From JAICLL01 sp035252155 (GTDB lineage Bacteria; Planctomycetota; Planctomycetia; Pirellulales; JAICIG01), in contig DATFDL010000166.1 in assembly GCA_035252155.1 (NCBI GenBank), positions 1 to 8,035 of the forward strand: a stretch of 8,035 nucleotides of DNA, in the 5' to 3' direction. Under the pieces are notes generated by a model. The model saw only the letters and a list, made by a program, of their open reading frames with translations, ran no database searches and was not told the DNA's origin. Positions within the stretch are counted from its first letter, which is position 1. Each line of letters starts with the position of its first letter. This document shows, one piece after another, positions 6,360 through 8,035 of this stretch. Both the position numbers and the translations under genes were made by a program.

Positions 6360-6812
6360 ATGTGCAGACTATCTGGCGCATCGCTGGCGGCGATCTGCGC
6401 TCTTTTCTTATCGGGCTGCCAGTTCGTTCCCAAGAGCCAGCTCGACGCGGCCGAGCTGAAAAGCCAAGCGCTGCTGGAGCAAAAAAACGCGCTCTTGGCC
6501 GAGAACGAAAATCTCAAAACGCACAGCCGCAATCTGGAAGAGCAGGTCAAGCAGGCCGAGGAGGAGCTAGCCGAGCTGGAAGAGCGCTCGGGAACCGACC
6601 AACGCCGGCTCTCTGCCCGTGAGACGGATGGCCGCGCGTCGATCGCCCGTCAGCGTCCGCGCCAGCCGATCGTCGTAGACGATGATACGGCCGCGGACGA
6701 CTACGCGGCAGACCGGCCGCTCGCTCGCCGTGTCAAAGGCCCTGAAAGTTCCGAGACCGCGTCCGACACCTCGCCCGACGGTTGGACCGCACCGGGCACA
6801 GAGCGGCGCTAG
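6360..6812 (+). CDS. Coiled-coil lipoprotein, resembling an OmpA-type lipoprotein that lacks the OmpA domain
   Basis: A 150-residue protein with a lipoprotein signal peptide (hydrophobic stretch at about 7-17 and lipobox LSGC at 17-20). Cys20 would be lipidated after cleavage, and Gln at the next position favours outer-membrane rather than inner-membrane sorting. Residues about 26-76 form a heptad-like coiled coil rich in Leu, Glu and Gln (NALLAENENLKTHSRNLEEQ at 43-62). The remainder (77-150) is polar, Arg/Asp-rich and probably disordered. From memory, the block from CQFVPKSQL to LEE resembles the N-terminus of planctomycete OmpA-family lipoproteins, which continue into a peptidoglycan-binding OmpA domain. 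Here no such domain follows, nor is one visible in the other two forward frames before the stop. It may be a truncated paralogue or a stand-alone spacer lipoprotein. It follows the HTH-membrane gene by 161 bp. Confidence 0.8.
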   Translation: MCRLSGASLAAICALFLSGCQFVPKSQLDAAELKSQALLEQKNALLAENENLKTHSRNLEEQVKQAEEELAELEERSGTDQRRLSARETDGRASIARQRPRQPIVVDDDTAADDYAADRPLARRVKGPESSETASDTSPDGWTAPGTERR

Positions 6813-6819
6813 AGGAGTC

Positions 6820-6915
6820 GTAGGGTGGGACGAGCTTGCGAGCCCCACCATTCGGTTGCGCCGCGCGGACGCATCACGCTGAGCTAATGGTGCGACTCGC
6901 TTCGCTCGGCCCACC
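6820..6915. repeat. Second REP-like inverted pair, GGTGGG/CCCACC type
   Basis: A left arm at 6824-6852 and a right arm at 6886-6915 are imperfect reverse complements, with one length difference and several mismatches. Both arms share GGTGGG, a CGAGC core and CACCATT at the inner end. The left arm is preceded by GTAG at 6820-6823 and can fold by pairing GGTGGG (6824-6829) with CCCACC (6844-6849). The right arm lacks a clear GTAG head. It is unrelated in sequence to the element at 6236-6327. It lies between two convergent genes, where it could act as a two-way transcript end, although no T-run is present. Confidence 0.65.
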
Positions 6916-6967
6916 AAAGGTCATTCGTCCGACGCGACGGGTTCTGTGGCCTCGTCGTTTGGCTGTG

Positions 6968-7924
6968 CTAACTACCAACCGTCGCACGTACCCCTAAATG
7001 TCGGCAGAACCACTCGGTCTCCTCCGGCAGCACCTGCGAAAGTCCCGGCTCTTCGTAAAAATCAAAATGCCCGCCGTCGGCTCGCAGCAGCTTCTTGGGT
7101 TCGTGGGCTAACTCAAAGGCGCGAAGCTGCACGTCGGTGTGACAATAGTGGTCGCGGTTGCCCACCATCATCAGCAACGGTGTCGGCGCGATGCCCGGCA
7201 AATAGCGCCGCTGGTCGATGCGCGTCGCCGCCAGCATCGAGCGAACAGTGACCTCGTTGCGCCAGGCGGGCGCGGCTGCGGATCTTTGCGTGGTCCAGTG
7301 GTACGCCTCTTCGCCGGGCAGCGTGGCGAAGCGGCCCGGCGTGTTGATGATCGGCGCCGTGACGGCCCGATGGGGCTGCAACAGTTGCCGCACGATCAGC
7401 CCCGCGCCCTGCCACACTTGCTTCCCCAAACCTCCGCGCAGCCAGCGCAGCACCGTATCGCGATGATCGATGGCGGGCACGTGCGCCACCACGGCCTTCA
7501 CCCGCCGGTCTTCGGCCGCCACGGCCAGCACATGCCCGCCGCTGTACGACGTGCCCCAAACGCCGATCCGCTCGGCGTCGACTTCCGGCTGCGAAGAAAC
7601 CCAGGTGATCGCGTTGCGATAATCGAGTCGCTGCTGGCGTGGAATGATCTGTTGCCGCGGCTGGCCCTGGCTGGCGCCCAGAAAGCGATAATCGAAGACC
7701 AGCACCACCAGGCCCGCGGCGGCGAACGCCTGGGCGAAGTTCGGCAGCGACATCTCTTTGACGCCGCCCCAACCGTGCGCCATGACCACCGCCGCCCGCC
7801 GCTCGCCCGGTTGCCAATCGCCGGGCACGTAATACCAACCGGCGCACATCAGGCCGGCGCTGGTGAATTGCACGTCGCGGCGAACGGGAGCAGAATCCGT
7901 GGTCGATTGCGGCGTTTCGTACAT
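6968..7924 (-). CDS. Alpha/beta hydrolase (S15/CocE/FrsA-like serine hydrolase)
   Basis: A 318-residue, apparently complete alpha/beta-hydrolase. The oxyanion-hole segment is VVMAHGWGG at 46-54. The nucleophile elbow is WGTSYSGGH at 123-131, with Ser126 as the likely nucleophile. Asp258 (VGNRDHY) and His286 (ADGGHFDFYEE) complete the catalytic triad. The GxSYxG form of the elbow is typical of S15 X-Pro peptidases, cocaine esterase and related hydrolases rather than the strict GxSxG form. A helical insertion between strands (about 155-245) would form the cap over the active site. There is no signal peptide, so it is probably cytoplasmic. The substrate (ester, amide or thioester) cannot be told. 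It is convergent with the lipoprotein gene and shares no operon within the window. The ATG at 7924 has no Shine-Dalgarno, but a -10-like TACAAT lies six bases upstream. Confidence 0.9.
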   Translation of the reverse strand: MYETPQSTTDSAPVRRDVQFTSAGLMCAGWYYVPGDWQPGERRAAVVMAHGWGGVKEMSLPNFAQAFAAAGLVVLVFDYRFLGASQGQPRQQIIPRQQRLDYRNAITWVSSQPEVDAERIGVWGTSYSGGHVLAVAAEDRRVKAVVAHVPAIDHRDTVLRWLRGGLGKQVWQGAGLIVRQLLQPHRAVTAPIINTPGRFATLPGEEAYHWTTQRSAAAPAWRNEVTVRSMLAATRIDQRRYLPGIAPTPLLMMVGNRDHYCHTDVQLRAFELAHEPKKLLRADGGHFDFYEEPGLSQVLPEETEWFCRHLGVRATVGS

Positions 7925-7930
7925 GTAGCG

Positions 7931-7936
7931 ATTGTA
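7931..7936 (-). promoter_or_regulatory. Possible -10 element giving a leaderless hydrolase mRNA
   Basis: Read on the minus strand, TACAAT at 7936-7931 is six bases before the hydrolase ATG. Transcription from it would start at or very near the A of the ATG, which would explain the missing Shine-Dalgarno. It matches the -10 element proposed at 4167-4172 exactly. No good -35 is seen at 16-18 bp upstream, so confidence is low. Confidence 0.3.
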
Positions 7937-8035
7937 GCGTCGCTCGCGCCCTTGGAGGATGGTCTTCCAGGCCGTCTATACTTCGTGCGGCCCGCAATGG
8001 GAGCTTTGGCGCGGAGCTTCACTGCAAAATGTGGG

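Noticed and set aside
7952..7982. TTGGAG and TATACT near the right edge, a possible plus-strand promoter.
   Set aside because: The spacing is 19 bp and the -35 is weak. The gene it would serve lies outside the window, so it cannot be supported.

Overview
The window is GC-rich bacterial DNA (many stretches near 70-80% G+C, with a lower-GC block in the middle). It looks like a chromosomal segment of a planctomycete, possibly of the Pirellulales. That assignment is an inference from the protein types: an FkbM methyltransferase fused to a long TPR array, an excisionase-type HTH protein with a Ser/Asp-rich body and one C-terminal membrane helix, a lipoprotein resembling the N-terminus of planctomycete OmpA-type lipoproteins, and GTAG-headed repeats between genes. 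Weak Shine-Dalgarno signals fit but do not prove it. There is no rRNA, tRNA, CRISPR array or transposase gene in the window.

Layout, left to right. (1) 1-1969, minus strand: the first 656 codons of an FkbM-family methyltransferase with an uninterrupted TPR array that runs off the left edge. (2) 1970-2366: a gene-free spacer with a perfect 30-bp palindrome and a 12-bp palindrome. (3) 2367-3877, minus strand: a compact Type II restriction-modification operon. A PD-(D/E)xK endonuclease comes first, and its end overlaps the start of a beta-class, probably N4-cytosine, DNA methyltransferase by 10 bp. This block is visibly less GC-rich than its flanks and is probably acquired. (4) 3878-4217: a divergent spacer with a sigma70-like promoter for the genes to its right. 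(5) 4218-6812, plus strand: a small exported protein, a 512-residue HTH/low-complexity/single-TM protein, and a coiled-coil lipoprotein. (6) Two different REP-like inverted repeats flank the lipoprotein gene, at 6236-6327 and 6820-6915. (7) 6968-7924, minus strand: a serine alpha/beta hydrolase of the S15/CocE/FrsA-like type, convergent with the lipoprotein gene.

How they work together: the endonuclease and methyltransferase form one defence module. The three plus-strand genes encode an exported protein, an inner-membrane protein with a cytoplasmic DNA-binding-like head, and a probable outer-membrane lipoprotein. They may be one envelope-linked locus, but their function is not known to me. 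The FkbM-TPR protein and the hydrolase look like independent genes. The most unusual items are the HTH-membrane protein with its families of short repeated motifs, the REP-like elements, and the isolated 30-bp palindrome.
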